This document shows, in pieces, positions 22,977-35,135 of a stretch of DNA of 64,000 nt. The translations under genes were made by a program, and so were the position numbers. The DNA is taken from positions 18,815,401-18,879,400 of the forward strand of contig NC_087082.1 in NCBI RefSeq assembly GCF_026151205.1, read 5' to 3'. The stretch is from Bolinopsis microptera (taxonomy: Eukaryota; Ctenophora; Tentaculata; Lobata; Bolinopsidae). The notes beneath the pieces are model-generated. The model was not told the origin of the DNA, searched no databases, and saw only the letters and a list, made by a program, of their open reading frames with translations. Numbering within the stretch: position 1 is the first letter of the stretch; each line of letters starts with the position of its first letter.

Positions 22977-24662
22977 GTACGTGCATGCGTGACCCGCTCG
23001 CCCAAATTTTAAGAAAATTCATGTTGAAAGGCCCTGAAGGTTTAAAAGTAAAACTGTTCGGTGTATTTTTGGATGCTCACATAATTCCCAATCGTAAATC
23101 ACCCTGGCCACATAAGTGATAAGTTATGAGTCATGACGTAAGTTGAAAATGCTTCCCTGGAAATTAATTATGGGCAAAAAACTTAAAAACTGTTTCGGTC
23201 ACGTGACAGGCTAATAAAACACCAATTTTATTTAATAATAATTGTTAACGGCTCGGGTTAGGGTTACAGTTGTGGTCGACTGGTAGGTTAGGGTTTTGGA
23301 TTACGGATAGTTTTGGGGTTGCAGTTAGGGATATTAAGGTTGGGATTAAGGTAATAAGGTTCATGTAAAAGCGTTTTGTTCGGCAGCAAAAACATAAAAA
23401 CCAAAGCACAAAGTCACGTAAAAATAGTTTGGCGAGCAAATTATATTTGTATAAGCTTGCGTGTCGCTTAACTGTTAACGGGTGATAATCATAAAATATT
23501 TGTTCCATTTATATAATATCCTGTTCCAGGACCGTCGACGAGTCCAACTCGGCGAGCGTCCTGGTAGTGGTAGATTGTAAACCTACAACGTGTCGCGTGA
23601 CAAGTCATCAGCGTACAGCATGGCATTAACGAAATCGTATATAACCAATTGGACTTTTAAATTGTCCATTGTTAATGGACTAGCCCGTCGCGCGCGCTAC
23701 TTTAAGTAGTAATTGTCTTATACTTACACTGTCGTACTGCTCAGTACTTCATGCTTGATATGAGCGGTACTTATGTTCACAGAGGCGCGCGCTCAATCAC
23801 AAATAATGAACGCTCGAGCGCGCAGTTTTTGGAAGCTTTCCATTTAATTAATTATTTAATCATTAATTGGCATCGCAGTGTTGACGGCTTGTACTGCGCA
23901 AACGACTGAAATTTCCCTTAAAATATTTTAACGGGTGAAACTCGTAAAATATTTGTTTCAACTCGGCGCGCGTCCTGGTAAGTTGTAAACATACAAAAAA
24001 ATATTCTGCTCATAAAATTTTGGCTCTAGTAATTAATAAATGTGACATGTAATTTTAAGTTAACAATTAAATTAATTGACGATGTCAATTCATCTCAGCT
24101 CGGCGCGGCACAGTAGCGCATTTTGCCGATCTAAAGAGAGATCAAGCCTCATTGAGTGCGCGGCGCGGCACAGTAACGCATCGCGCTACAACAATTAAAT
24201 AAATTTTGCGCGCAGTGTAGCGCTTACAGCCTAAAGATTCCTCAACAATGTGTTACTGTGTGCGCGGCGGGCTGTATATATGGTTGAACTTCAAATTTGA
24301 TTGTTTTGTGGTAAATAAAAATTTGACTTTTTAAATTTTTTGTCTTTCTTACTTGTCTAGGGCTTAATTGACGATGTCAATTCATGGCAGCTCGGCGCGG
24401 CACAGTAGCGCATCGCGCTACAAGTCTAGGGCCATTTCAAGAAGAAAATTTCGAGAAGAAAGCGCCGCGCACTACTTCGAAGAAATTTATACGAGTAACA
24501 TCTATGAAGCCTTTATAAAATACGAAAACGCTTAACTGACAATATTTATTCTTTGCTAATCGGCGTAGCGCATTTCGCCGATCTAACGGTCAGAAAAACC
24601 AAGACTCATGCTGCCGCTGAGCTTTTCTGGGATCTAGCACATCCTGAAGCAGACCAACTTAC
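22977..24662. other. Dispersed GC-rich repeats, no gene
   Basis: Two diverged copies of one repeat lie at 23477-23585 and 23928-23995 (aacgggtga, aaaatatttgtt, actcggcg, cgtcctggta, ttgtaaac). A second family with gctcggcgcggcacagtagc occurs at 24095, 24157 and 24390; two of its copies follow attgacgatgtcaattcat. A few ggttagggtt words lie near 23250-23300 but do not form a telomeric array. Confidence 0.65.
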
Positions 24663-24896
24663 TTAATTGTACTTGTACTTGAAAAGGTCTCCTCGTAGTC
24701 GTTGGAGTGGCCTGCACCACATGGTAACTCCTTTCTCCGGTATTAGACCTCTCCAGTGAACCCTGTCTGTAGCTTGTTGTTCTGCATCTTCTATCGAGAT
24801 GTTATCGACACCTGTGAAGATTGCTGCATCCTCCCGAACACATGACAACCAGTTTTTCCGAGGTCTACCTTTTAACCTTTGTATGTTGTTGCCCAC
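24663..24896 (-). pseudogene. 3' tail of a non-LTR retrotransposon
   Basis: A 77-residue minus-strand frame contains GRPRKNWLSCVREDA and DRVHWRGLI. This pattern (GRP-K-W-C-E-D, then DR-W-R) is typical of the extreme C-terminus of LINE reverse transcriptase proteins. Nothing upstream encodes the polymerase, so this is a 5'-truncated copy, the usual outcome of incomplete target-primed reverse transcription. Confidence 0.75.
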
Positions 24897-26085
24897 GTTA
24901 AAGGGCCTGTTAATAATTAATTAAATTTTTAGCTACTTTACATTTATTAATAATAGTTATGCCATAATGGGTAAAGATACAGTGTGGAAATGACATTTAT
25001 CAGGAAAGAAATAAGATTTGACTTGTTGATCGAGAACAACAATTATTGCTATTAGAGGAGAAAGAGGGAAAGAGCGGTAGTGCAGTTATAAAAGCAGATT
25101 TAGGTATAAATTTACAGCCAGTGCACTAGTGATTAGGAAAACAAATTTCTAGGAAAACAAATTTAAATTTTGGTATTTATTAATAACAATCAAAACATAT
25201 CATATCATAAAAATAAAGCCGCGCGTTGGTTGACTGCCTCAGTAAGGTGACTAATTTAAACTTGAAGGTGCCCTGCGCATTTACAGAACCTTATGCGGCG
25301 ATCACATATTCACGAGGACCTGTGAGCGCCAAAATTAATTTAAAGTTTCTAGAAATCATACATCACTACGAGTTACTCATGCTTTTGGATTATAAGAGTG
25401 CGGATTGTCAGGTATTTCATTCATTCATACTTAATCGGTTTAAAGCTGTATATTTAGAACTCACTATTGTTTAAACTACGAAAGCAGAACGTAGATAATG
25501 GACAATATACCGACGACAATACCAAGGACCCGAGTGCCGCATTGACTTTTCCGGATCCGATTGGGAATCGAGCGGTTTACTCGATTAATGTTTACTCAAA
25601 ATTATAATACAAACAGTAATAGATATAAAATAGTAATGTTAAAGAATTCTTTTTAAAACAAACCCTCTGGAAAGGGCACTGCACACTGTTATCAAAAAGT
25701 ACACTGTGATCATGAAGTACTATGAACTACAGATTTAAAAACACGACGCTTCACGTTACACATGATATTACACATCCATAATATCGATCCTATATGTTAA
25801 GAAGTTTAGACTTGCACTGAACAGCTTGGACTATTGTTTTTAAAATTTTGTGCAAAATTTTACCATCAGTGATTAATGATGTTATTAATTATTAATTAAA
25901 ATTGAAATTTAAAAACACCACTATTAAGCGTACACTTTTACTCAGCAGTGTCACTACAACTAGTTTACAAAAATACTTTTAAAACTATATATCAAAAGCA
26001 AAATAAAGTTCTATGTATAAATTCGTTCATAAAACTTCCAAAAAGCTAATATAATTTAGATAAGTCAAAGAGAGGGTTAAAATTA
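24897..26085. other. AT-rich spacer
   Basis: No gene supported. A plus-strand open frame at 25226-25474 (82 residues) lacks a recognisable motif. LINE A ends near 26050. Confidence 0.45.
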
Positions 26086-27636
26086 TTAATAAAACATTTT
26101 TGCTACCTCAGTGTCAGATAAAGTAAACAAATAAGTCTTCAGTGCGGACTTAAACGCCTCAACAGAATAACATTGTTTAACTGAGTCTGGTAGTGCATTA
26201 AAAACTCGTGGACCAACCACACTAAAACTACGATCACCAAAACCCTTGGTTGAACGATAAGGGACTATGAGCCTAACAGTGTGTCCATGGTGAGCATACT
26301 TAAACATATCTTGAAGGTACTGTGGCGCTATTCCATTAATAGCCTTAAAAGATAGGAGACATATTTTAAAAATCACTCTTTTAGGTATATTAAGCCAGTG
26401 CAATTTATCAAGATCGTCGCCTAGGTGATCAAATTTATATTTTCCAGTTACTGCTTTTGCACAGGCATTTTGAATAAGCTGTAGTTGATGTATGAGGTAC
26501 TTGGAGATGCCGTAAAACATGGCGTTACAGTAGTCCAAACAAGAAACAACGAGGCTATTAACAATTGTCTTAAGCTGTTTTGTAGTCAGCAGAAACCGTA
26601 TCTTAGTGAGGTTGCGTAGTGTTAGGAAACATTTCTTCTTCAACTCAACAACATGGTTGCTCATAGTAAGCCCAGAGTCCATATGTATCCCAAGATTCTT
26701 AACTGTGCTCACAAATCGAATAGTTGTATCACTCCCAAAATTCACTCCCTTTATATTGATCTCTCGTAGGACGGACATAGGACCAAAAACGATTATCTGT
26801 GTTTTACTGTCATTCATTGCTAGAAAGTATTTTTTCATCCAAGCTCTAATAGATGCAAAGCATCCCCTGAGCTTAGAGAGTAACGTTTCGCACTGGTTGA
26901 TGGGTTTAAGTCTCTTTAAGATCTGGTGGTCATCTGCATACCCATAAATTGTGAAGTCCATTCCTTGTACAAATCTATAGATGGATCTGATATAAAGGTT
27001 AAACAGAACAGGTCCCAGAACTGAGCCCTGAGGAACACCAAACTTAATAACTATTTCTTCAGAGAGAGTAGAACCAAGTCGAATTCTCTGAGCACGACCT
27101 TTTAGAAAGCTAGTAAACCATTTTAACACAGTGCCCCTTAGTCCTATCTCCTTCATGAGAATGTTCAATAAGACATCATGGTCTACAGTATCAAACGCCG
27201 CCGATAGGTCAAGCATCATGACAACTGTAGCACTCTTTTCATCTGATGCAACTAGAAGATCATTCCATATTCTGATCAATAATGTTTCTGTGCTGAAGGT
27301 CTTCTTGTATGCAGACTGTTCTGGGCAGTGGAGATTATGCTTATCTAAGTGATCGTTTAGGCGCTTTAACACCACTCTCTCGATTAGCTTCCCAAGGAAA
27401 GTGAGGTTTGAGACAGGGCGAAAGTTTTTCAAGACATTAGGATCAAGAGAGTTACTTTTCAGGAGGGGAACAATATCAGCAAGTTTGACTCCGTCCATTG
27501 AACCTTGAGATAAGGATGCATTAACAATCTGTAGAAGTAATGGTAGCAGAATGCTGATGTTCTCTTTAAGCAGTGTAGTAGGTAAGATGTCAGAAGGTGA
27601 AGAGAAAAGACAATTTTTTTTTTTGAGAAAAGACAA
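26086..27636 (-). mobile_element. LINE A ORF2, reverse transcriptase half
   Basis: A single frame of 516 codons begins inside the interrupted ORF2. Palm motifs in order: FRPVSNLTFLGKLIER, LDLSAAFDTVDH (first catalytic Asp), GVPQGSVLGPVLFNLYI, and YGYADD (catalytic YADD). The C-terminal thumb and tail follow (LDYCNAMFYGISK, LHWLNIPKRV, SFKAINGIAPQYL). These order and motif styles match CR1/L2-type LINEs. The endonuclease half of the same ORF lies at 31862-33250, beyond nested LINE B. The first few residues here (KKKNCLF) come from the poly-A-rich junction rather than LINE A. Confidence 0.92.
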
Positions 27637-28618
27637 TTTTATTATTTATCACCAATTCAATACATAATCAATAAATATATATCCGAATAAATTTGATTAA
27701 AAATTAAATGATACAAGTATGCTAGCAGCTAGCGCGCTTATCACTTATATTTGAGAAATATTCACGCTGTTAAAATGGGTTTTACCACACCGCCACTCAC
27801 ATTAGCACAGTTGGTGAACGGACCCAGGCGCTGTTAAGCTTTTATGAGCCCTGGTTGACTGCTGAGAGTGGCGAAGGGGCTGATATTAATTTTATCTTAG
27901 TTTAACCTAGATTCCAATGAAATTTTTGTTTTGTGTTATAATTATATGATTTTTATGCGATATTTAAGTTACAGCTGCTCGCAATACATTATTGCTTAAA
28001 AATTGTTAAATATGCTCGCTATACGCTTAATTTTAGATACCGTATGTATATATACATATCAGCTCATAATACCAAATAACAATATAAATAATAAATAAAT
28101 TAAAAGCATTGAAGAGGTCCAAAACCAATTCAAGCATGACACAAAGTTGAATACATTTTCATCGGAAGCTGCAAGCTTATTAACGTTTGATTCCGTACGT
28201 TCATGATCCGTTATTATGCATTCACCTTCAGGCGGTGTCGACGGATCATGCGAAAAGGGTTTTTGACAGGCTGTGCCCTTACCATAATTAAACTGAACCA
28301 TTGCCTGATACGATGTAAACAAGAGTGTTGGATAGGTGAGCCGCGCAAGCGCTCGCGCATTTGTGTCGCTCTGACAAATAGCACTTGAATAATTTAGCTA
28401 CCAAGACGTAAATCGCGCGTTACGTAAAGTATTATTTTTCCCTTCGGATAAAGTGAACGTTACACCCGCGTGTAACCTGCTTTAATGTTTTGTGTGCATG
28501 TGTGGTGGAGTGAGTGTATAATGTAATGATTGAATGAATCTTTTTTCTTTTGTGGTGCATATATGATGTGAGTGACAGGTGTAAAATCTAAAATATATAA
28601 ATATAAATGGGGGTCTTT
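27637..28618 (-). other. LINE B 3' region / junction with LINE A
   Basis: Between the two LINE frames lies a non-coding stretch of about 1 kb. At the LINE A junction (27598-27642) the words gagaaaagacaattttt and gagaaaagacaatttta flank a T-run, i.e. an A-tract on the minus strand with a short duplication. Positions 28480-28618 look like a LINE B 3' UTR. What lies between 27660 and 28430 may be the rest of it or another insertion. Confidence 0.5.
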
Positions 28619-31600
28619 TCATAGGAAAGTGTTGAAGTTTAAGTCCTGCCAGTTAATATTGTCAGGTTGGTGTTGAGCCTTCATGATAGAAAGCTTCAAT
28701 CGGGATTTAATTGAACCTAGTGAACCTATTTTACCACGTGCATTTGACTGCTCAAGAAACCTATTCCATAAATTTGCCCCTTTATATGCGAAATTGTGAG
28801 ATGAGTGTGGTGTCACAAATCTGTCATCTCTGAGCTCAGACTTCTTAAAGAGAGAATACATGGATATGGGCTGATGACTCTTCACTATCTTCATTGTTTC
28901 AGTAATGCATCTGTATCTATATATGTTATGTACTGTCATTAGTTCCTTAGATTGGAAAATAGGTTTTGTTGATTCTCTAGAGTGGAATTCTGCCCCAAGT
29001 ATTTGGCAGCGATGTGGCCTTGCTTGTTTATCACCAGTCTTCCTCAAGCTGATACATATAGAACACGGTTTAATGTGAGGTATAGTTGATTCATTGGATA
29101 TTTGACCTTTCTTGTTTATACTGCACTGGATTGGCCTGCTACGAGAACAAGTTTTAAACTTGTCGCTAAATGCTTCCGAGTCCCCAAATAAGATTCGGAC
29201 ACATTTCTTCTGTGCAAGGAATAGTGGTGAAAGCTTATTAATTGATACACCACCCCATACAGTTATACCGTATCCTAGATGAGATTCAAAAAGAGTGTGG
29301 TATATCTGTTTGTACAGCTGGCTGGGGAGGGAGTTTTTTATTCGATAAATACGGCCACATATGCTGTTTAATTTCTTAGTTAGTTTCTCGATATGAGGTG
29401 TCCAACTCAGTTTGTCATCAATAATTACACCTAGAAATTTCGTTTCAGTAACTTGTTTGATCGGGATCCCATCAATTTCTAGATTCAAGTCATTTTCAGT
29501 ATTATCAATGGTCTTACGTTTAGTAGGCGAGAAGTACATGTATCAAGATTTTTTAACATTAATGTGCAGTAGGTTATGGCGCATATATTGGCACACAGAG
29601 TCGAGAATTTCATTCGCTATTTTGTATGCTTGTTCCTTAGTTTCAGCAGCTACAAAGATGTTTGTGTCATCTGCAAATAGTACAAATTTTCCTAATGTAC
29701 TACATCTATAGATGTCATTTATATAAATAAGAAAAAGCAAGGGGCCCAAAACGGATCCTTGAGGTACGCCTAGTTTAACTGGGAGAGGCTCTGATTCTTC
29801 ACCAAGTACACTAACATACTGGTATCTATTATTTAGATAGCTGGAGAGCAGCTTTAGTGCGTTTCCTCTAACTCCGTAATTACTAAGTTTCTTAAGTAGC
29901 ATATCAAATGGTAAGGTATCAAATGCTTTAGAGAGATCGATAAATATTCCTAATACGTGGTTTTTATTATTCCGTTTTTCTTCGACGTGATTTACGGAGT
30001 AGTTAAGAGCATGACTTGTCGAGTGGTTTTTTCTAAAGCCGAGTGATTTTCGAATATTATTCCTCGAGATAAGAAAAAGTTGTATAATCTACTGTAAATA
30101 ATTTTTTCAAATATTTTACCAAATACTGGTAATGTTGATACTGGCCTGTAATTCTCTAGTAATTCCTCATCTTCTTTTTTATATATCGGGGTTATCTTAC
30201 CCGTTTTCAGTTGATCAGGGAAGACACCTTCATTCATGCAGTTGTTATAAATTCTGGCAAGATGTTCTGATATAGTTTGACTACACTGCTTCATTACATG
30301 TGCCGGTATGTCGCTAGCTTTACCGTTATTAAATTCACTTATAATTTGTATTATTTCAGAGCTTGTACATTCAGCAAGATAAATACTTGACGGACAGGAC
30401 TGTGGCAAGTAGTCAGTGAATGATTTATATTTAGCAATTATAGGATCTTCATCAATCCTCCTCTCATAGACCTCGTTCAGATTGGAGGCGATTGACACAA
30501 AGTACTTGTTAAATTCATGAGCAATAACTCGTCGACAAATAACACGCTCATTGTTTATCATGAATGACGGTTTCATTTGCTTATTTTGCTTTCCTCGCAC
30601 TTTATTAATTAACTGCCAGGTTTTTTTACTGTCACCCTGACACTCCTCAATTTTGTTGCACGTGTAGAGGCGTTGAGCTAGTCTTATTACGTGTTTAACT
30701 CTCCTACGTTTGTCAGTAAAATTAGCATGCTTTTCCCTGGCATCATTACAAGGATTGCAGTGACAGGCTTCCTTGATCTCACGACAAAGTTTACCTGGAT
30801 TATGCAAACATTTTTCTCTCTTCGCTTTATGCCAGTGGTCGTGCAGCTCATGTTTTTTATTTATAGACGCGATTAATCCTCCTGTTATCCACGGATTTGT
30901 CATTGGCGTTCTTTTGGAGACTTTAGGTTTACTGAGTTTACATGATTTGTCTAGATTCGTTTTGAATGTGTCGTGAAATTCAATAAAGTTTTTTGGTGGG
31001 TGCTCAGAGAAATGTTGGTTTAAGGATGAAACAAGGACTCGAACGTTGGATTCACTGTAATCATAATATTGGGTATGTTTAACTTGAGGTTCAGAGTTAG
31101 TTACAGCTAGGTCTTCAAAAATATGAAAAACTGGCAGATGATGCGAGATTCTGTCAGATACTGTACCTGAGGCAACAACCTTGTTTATATCATTTGTGTA
31201 AATGTTGTCAATACACGTTTGATTACATCCCGGCTTCTCGTGCGTGTGTGTTGATATAAGAGGCGAGAAACCGGCACTAAACATTATCTCCTCGAGATTG
31301 CTAACTTCTTTACTATTAACATGGAGGTTGACGTTAAAATCTCCCATTATATACGCAGATTTTTTAGGCAATATCTGGAGTATTCTAGATAGTTCTGTCA
31401 GGAAGCTTGCAAAATTACCGCTGGGTGGTCGGTAAATAACCCCAAAAGTTACTTCTTCTGAGTTTTTACGACTAGTTACGAATAGTGATTCTAAATTCTC
31501 GGTAACGTCTGACGCAAGTTCGTTCACAATACTGCTAAGTCTATCTTGAACATATAATGCTACACCAGTTCCTTTGGATTTATTACCTACAGTATTCTGG

Positions 31601-31880
31601 TAAAAACTATTGTAGTTAGGAATTGAATACACGGTGCTTTCATCAGGACCTATGTTAGTTTCTGATAAACCTATTACGGTGAAGTTTTGATTAATGCGGT
31701 GCAGTTCAGTTAATAGACTATCAAAATTGCTTTTATTGCCATCAATGTTAAGAAAGTAGGAGCTGGAAAACTTTTTAAGATTTTCTCCATGCGATGAGTT
31801 GATTTCATTAGCAGAATAAGCTTGGCATTTGTCTAAGATTGAGGATATTTTATATGTTTCGTCATGTGCATCTGGTGATA
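28619..31880 (-). mobile_element. LINE B, nested in LINE A (broken ORF2)
   Basis: Three collinear minus-strand frames make one ORF2. 29992-31893 carries the apurinic-type endonuclease (GLSETNIG, MGDFNVNL, SDRISHHLPV), a Cys-rich linker and the start of reverse transcriptase (YRPVSTLPVFGKIFEK). 29543-29902 carries GVPQGSVLGPLLF and LFADD. 28619-29539 is the thumb and C-terminus. A frameshift lies near 30045, and a stop replaces a codon at 29543. LINE B begins inside LINE A ORF2 near 31870 (endonuclease frame of A ends DEFG, then foreign sequence). Its own 5' end and ORF1 are missing, so it is 5'-truncated. Confidence 0.9.
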
Positions 31881-33250
31881 CCAAACTCGTCAATGATTTC
31901 CTTTAGCTCATCTAATGTGACAGGTTCAAAGGTAGACCAGTGGTAGGATTCGGGAGCTTCAGCAGAAGAGTCTGATGGAAGAGTAAACCGATCATGATCC
32001 ATATCTTTCCTAATGTTATCAATCTTAGATGTAAAGTAGGCGTTAAAGTCTGCTGCTAGCTTCGGAAGATCATCTGTGTAATCTGGCAGAGGATTAGATT
32101 GTTTACGGTCTAAATTTCTATTGACCAGCTGCCACAAAGTTCTTGGGTTGCCTTTAGAGTTTTCTACCATATTCTTAAAGTACTCCTTCTTCTTCAGATC
32201 AGCCATTTTAGAACATTCTGAGCTGATGTCTCTAAACATGATTTTATCTTCAAGCGTTGCTGTTGGTTTACGAGTTTTTGCCTCGGCTTTTCTTCTCAGC
32301 TTTCTGTAGTCCCTGTATTCATTATCAAACCAAGGTGCAGAATCAATAACAGATACCTTCTTGGAGACTATTGGAGCATGCTCATCTAGGAGTTCAGCAC
32401 ACAAGTCGTTCAAGTTGGCAACAGATGCACTCATCTCAGTAGTTCCAATTTTCCCAAGATCAATCAAGTTTACTATATCGAAGAGATCACTGGTAAATTG
32501 GTCATCATCCACAGTCTTCAAATTTCTGTAAGTGATATCTTTAAAATATTTCTTTTCGAATTCCAAAGAGAAGTCACAATAGACTGGAAAATGATCTGAT
32601 CCATGCCTATTCACACTATCAACCAAAACCTTGCATTGAAGCTGATTCTTGATAGAGAAGCAGAAGATTTGGTCTAGTGATCCACCAGCAACATGGGTTG
32701 GTTCATTAACATGATGATTAAATCCGTAAGACAGAAATAAGTCAAGCGTCTTCCTAACAAGCTTGTCATTCTTATTCTCAAAATGAATGTTCAAGTCCCC
32801 AGCAATGACGAGACAATCACACTTCATGGTGATGGCTGACAGAAGTAAATCAAGTTCCTGATGAAAGATAGAGGAGAGATAACCAGGTCGATACAAAGAG
32901 ACAAACATGACCTTAGTGCCTGTTGCTGTTTTGATTGATGCAGCTGTGTACTCAAATGTAGAGAAAGTAGCAGAGCATTGGAACTGAGACATTGAGTATT
33001 CTCCCCTAAACAACAAAGCAGTTCCACCACCTTTTTTGTCTTTCCTGAAATTATGTATGATTCTGTAACCGTAAGACTTAATAATTGCAGTGGTGGGGCA
33101 GTTAACATCTGTTAGCCAAGTTTCACAGAATGCAGCAATATCAATGCTTTTGTCTGATAAGTTGCACATAATATCGTTCACTTTGTTAACAAGTGACCAT
33201 GGATTGAAAAGGAAGAATTTCAGACAGCTCAGTGATTTCTGTCCGTGTTG
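31862..33250 (-). mobile_element. LINE A ORF2, endonuclease half
   Basis: The frame contains FFLFNPWSLVNKVNDI at the start, AAFCETWLTD (catalytic Glu), YRPG, VIAGDLNIHF (GDLN) and RHGSDHFPV (SDH): an apurinic/apyrimidinic-type endonuclease. A linker follows with PRTLWQLVN. It stops at the LINE B insertion point about 31870, just before the reverse transcriptase should begin. The ATG at 33181 is internal; the frame extends to at least 33245 and overlaps the end of ORF1. Confidence 0.9.
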
Positions 33251-34420
33251 TGGCTTTGGTAAAAAGGGGTGGTCTTTTTAACTTTCTCCTGCAAATCTTT
33301 GAATATGGGGCACAAAACAGGATCATAGGCTGCATACATGTAGAAGCTCATTGCCATGCTTACCAGCTTTCTTGCAGTTTGAACAACACAATGGAGCGGA
33401 GCGATCACATGTCCGTGTTTCATGTGCTCCTGCACAAAAGCCACAGACATGTTCACTTTTGCAATGACCTTGGTGACTTTTGCTATGGTGACCAAATGAT
33501 TGACAGAAAACATCTGAGGACAAAGAAGCTATCATAGACTTTGCAAACTCTCTGAGTTCCAATAAAGAGCTTATCACCTTGTTTAGCAATTGCAGATCGT
33601 ACAAGATTACTGACACGAACAATGGCTTTGAAGGAGTTCTGGTCATTCTTTAGGGGTACTATAGCTACTACATCAATTTTCTTGTCTTCTATACTGGTAC
33701 CTGGATCATTGATGAGCAGATCTATTCCATGGTTTTGACTAACTATCATTTCCTTTATTTCCTCCTTCAAGTAATCACGCTCAAGACCAACAACTGTTAT
33801 TCTTGGTAACTTTGTGGCTACGGTTGATGTACTATGTTGGGGGGAAGCTTTGCTAAGCTTCTCACGCAATGTTTCTGCCTCAGACCTAGAGTTAAGAATA
33901 ACGGCAGTATCATTAGATTTGAGCTTCATTGTGTTAACAATACTAATCTTATTCTTGATGCAGCTTTCTTCCAACATACTTTTATCAATTGGTTTGCCAC
34001 TCTGATCATTCTTAATTACAATCATGCTGCGAAGTTTCTCAGTCCTCTGAGAATCATCCCATGGGTTGCAGGGAGTCATTGGAGGTTTTGCTAGAGCATT
34101 GTTTTGCTTACTTGGCAAGATTTCCTTAAGCATCTCTTTTACACCGGACAGTTCTTCAGCAAAATTCTGCTTTAACTCCTCAATCTTTCTGTCAACGTAA
34201 ACATTAGCAGCTCCCCCTGTGCTTTGCTCTGTCATCTCCTCTTTAACTGTAATACAATGGTTACAAAAGAACAAGAATCTGCCAAATCTTTTCTCATAGG
34301 ACTTGGTGTTAGAAACAGCTGGTCCCAAATGGGAAGTGAAGCTAGATGGGGCACTAACACAATAGGAATCATCTGTGCAGCCTACCGCATGGAAATAGTT
34401 TTTACAGTCATAACACTCAG
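33229..34420 (-). mobile_element. LINE A ORF1 (PHD + RRM-like + zinc knuckles), frameshifted
   Basis: Reading from 34420 down: a PHD-type finger (CYDCKNYFH, VGCTDDSYC, then CNHC), a coiled segment (KIEELKQNFAEELSG), an RRM-like core (LPRITVVGLERDY and KAIVRVSN), then zinc knuckles (CKSEHVCGFCAGAHETRTC). The C-terminus ends SHNTDRNH at 33229. At least two frame changes (near 33490-33520 and around 33380) break it. PHD-bearing ORF1 proteins are known from CR1-related LINEs and are thought to bind RNA and act as chaperones. Two copies of a 17-bp word (cagttaaacaaaaattt, 34419-34452) mark the 5' side. Confidence 0.82.
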
Positions 34421-34452
34421 TTAAACAAAAATTTCAGTTAAACAAAAATTTC

Positions 34453-35135
34453 AATTTTATGCCATTTATTACAGATTAAACAAGTTTACAATAAATCAAT
34501 TTGATATTTAACAGAATCCTAATTCAATGGGCAGTATGGTTGTCACTCTTTAAATAGATTAGATATAGGTTGACGGGGCAAAGGAGTGTGCGTGCTGTTC
34601 GCTATTGCTCACACCAAACGGCAACCTAGTAAATGTTTTGTATGAACACCGGTCTCCATCACGATACAAAATTAGGATTTTGGAATTTATTTTATAACCT
34701 ACAAGGAGTGGAGGTATCGGTGTGGTGCATTAATAGAGTGACAGCCTACTGATTTAGAGTTGTGTTTAAGTGAGCATAATGGGTGTGTTTTTGGATCTAA
34801 TGGCAACTTTAAAATTTGTTCTTTTAATCATTTATTAAATATCAGTTTAAAAATATATAAATCTGGAATCTGTTCACTCTGTGAACCAGTCCTATAAAAA
34901 TTTCAAAAACCCTCCTAAATTAAATATTAAAAACGTCTCAGTAATGGAAATAGTCATACAATTAAGAAATTAACCAAATTCTTAATATCTACCTAAGAGA
35001 AAAATACCTACCTAAGTCAATTTCTACCTGTAATACACTAAATATTAGGTTAAATACATAGGTGGTGGAGTCAGCACACATTTACCAAAATCAAATTTGT
35101 TTAATAGGAGGAGCCTGTGGGCCGAGATCACTGGA
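34453..35135. other. 3' UTR of LINE C and spacer
   Basis: No coding signal. LINE C, transcribed leftwards, should end in this stretch. I cannot fix its exact 3' end because no clear poly-A or microsatellite tail is visible. Confidence 0.5.

Noticed and set aside
22286-23022. Long open frames on both strands over the 11-bp repeat
   Set aside because: Openness follows from the repeat unit; no motif, splice or start context.
23240-23360. Interstitial telomere repeats
   Set aside because: Only a few scattered ggttagggtt words, not a tandem TTAGGG array.
23525-23575. Hammerhead-ribozyme-like word gacgagtcc
   Set aside because: The conserved CUGAUGA and GAAA core is not present in the right order.
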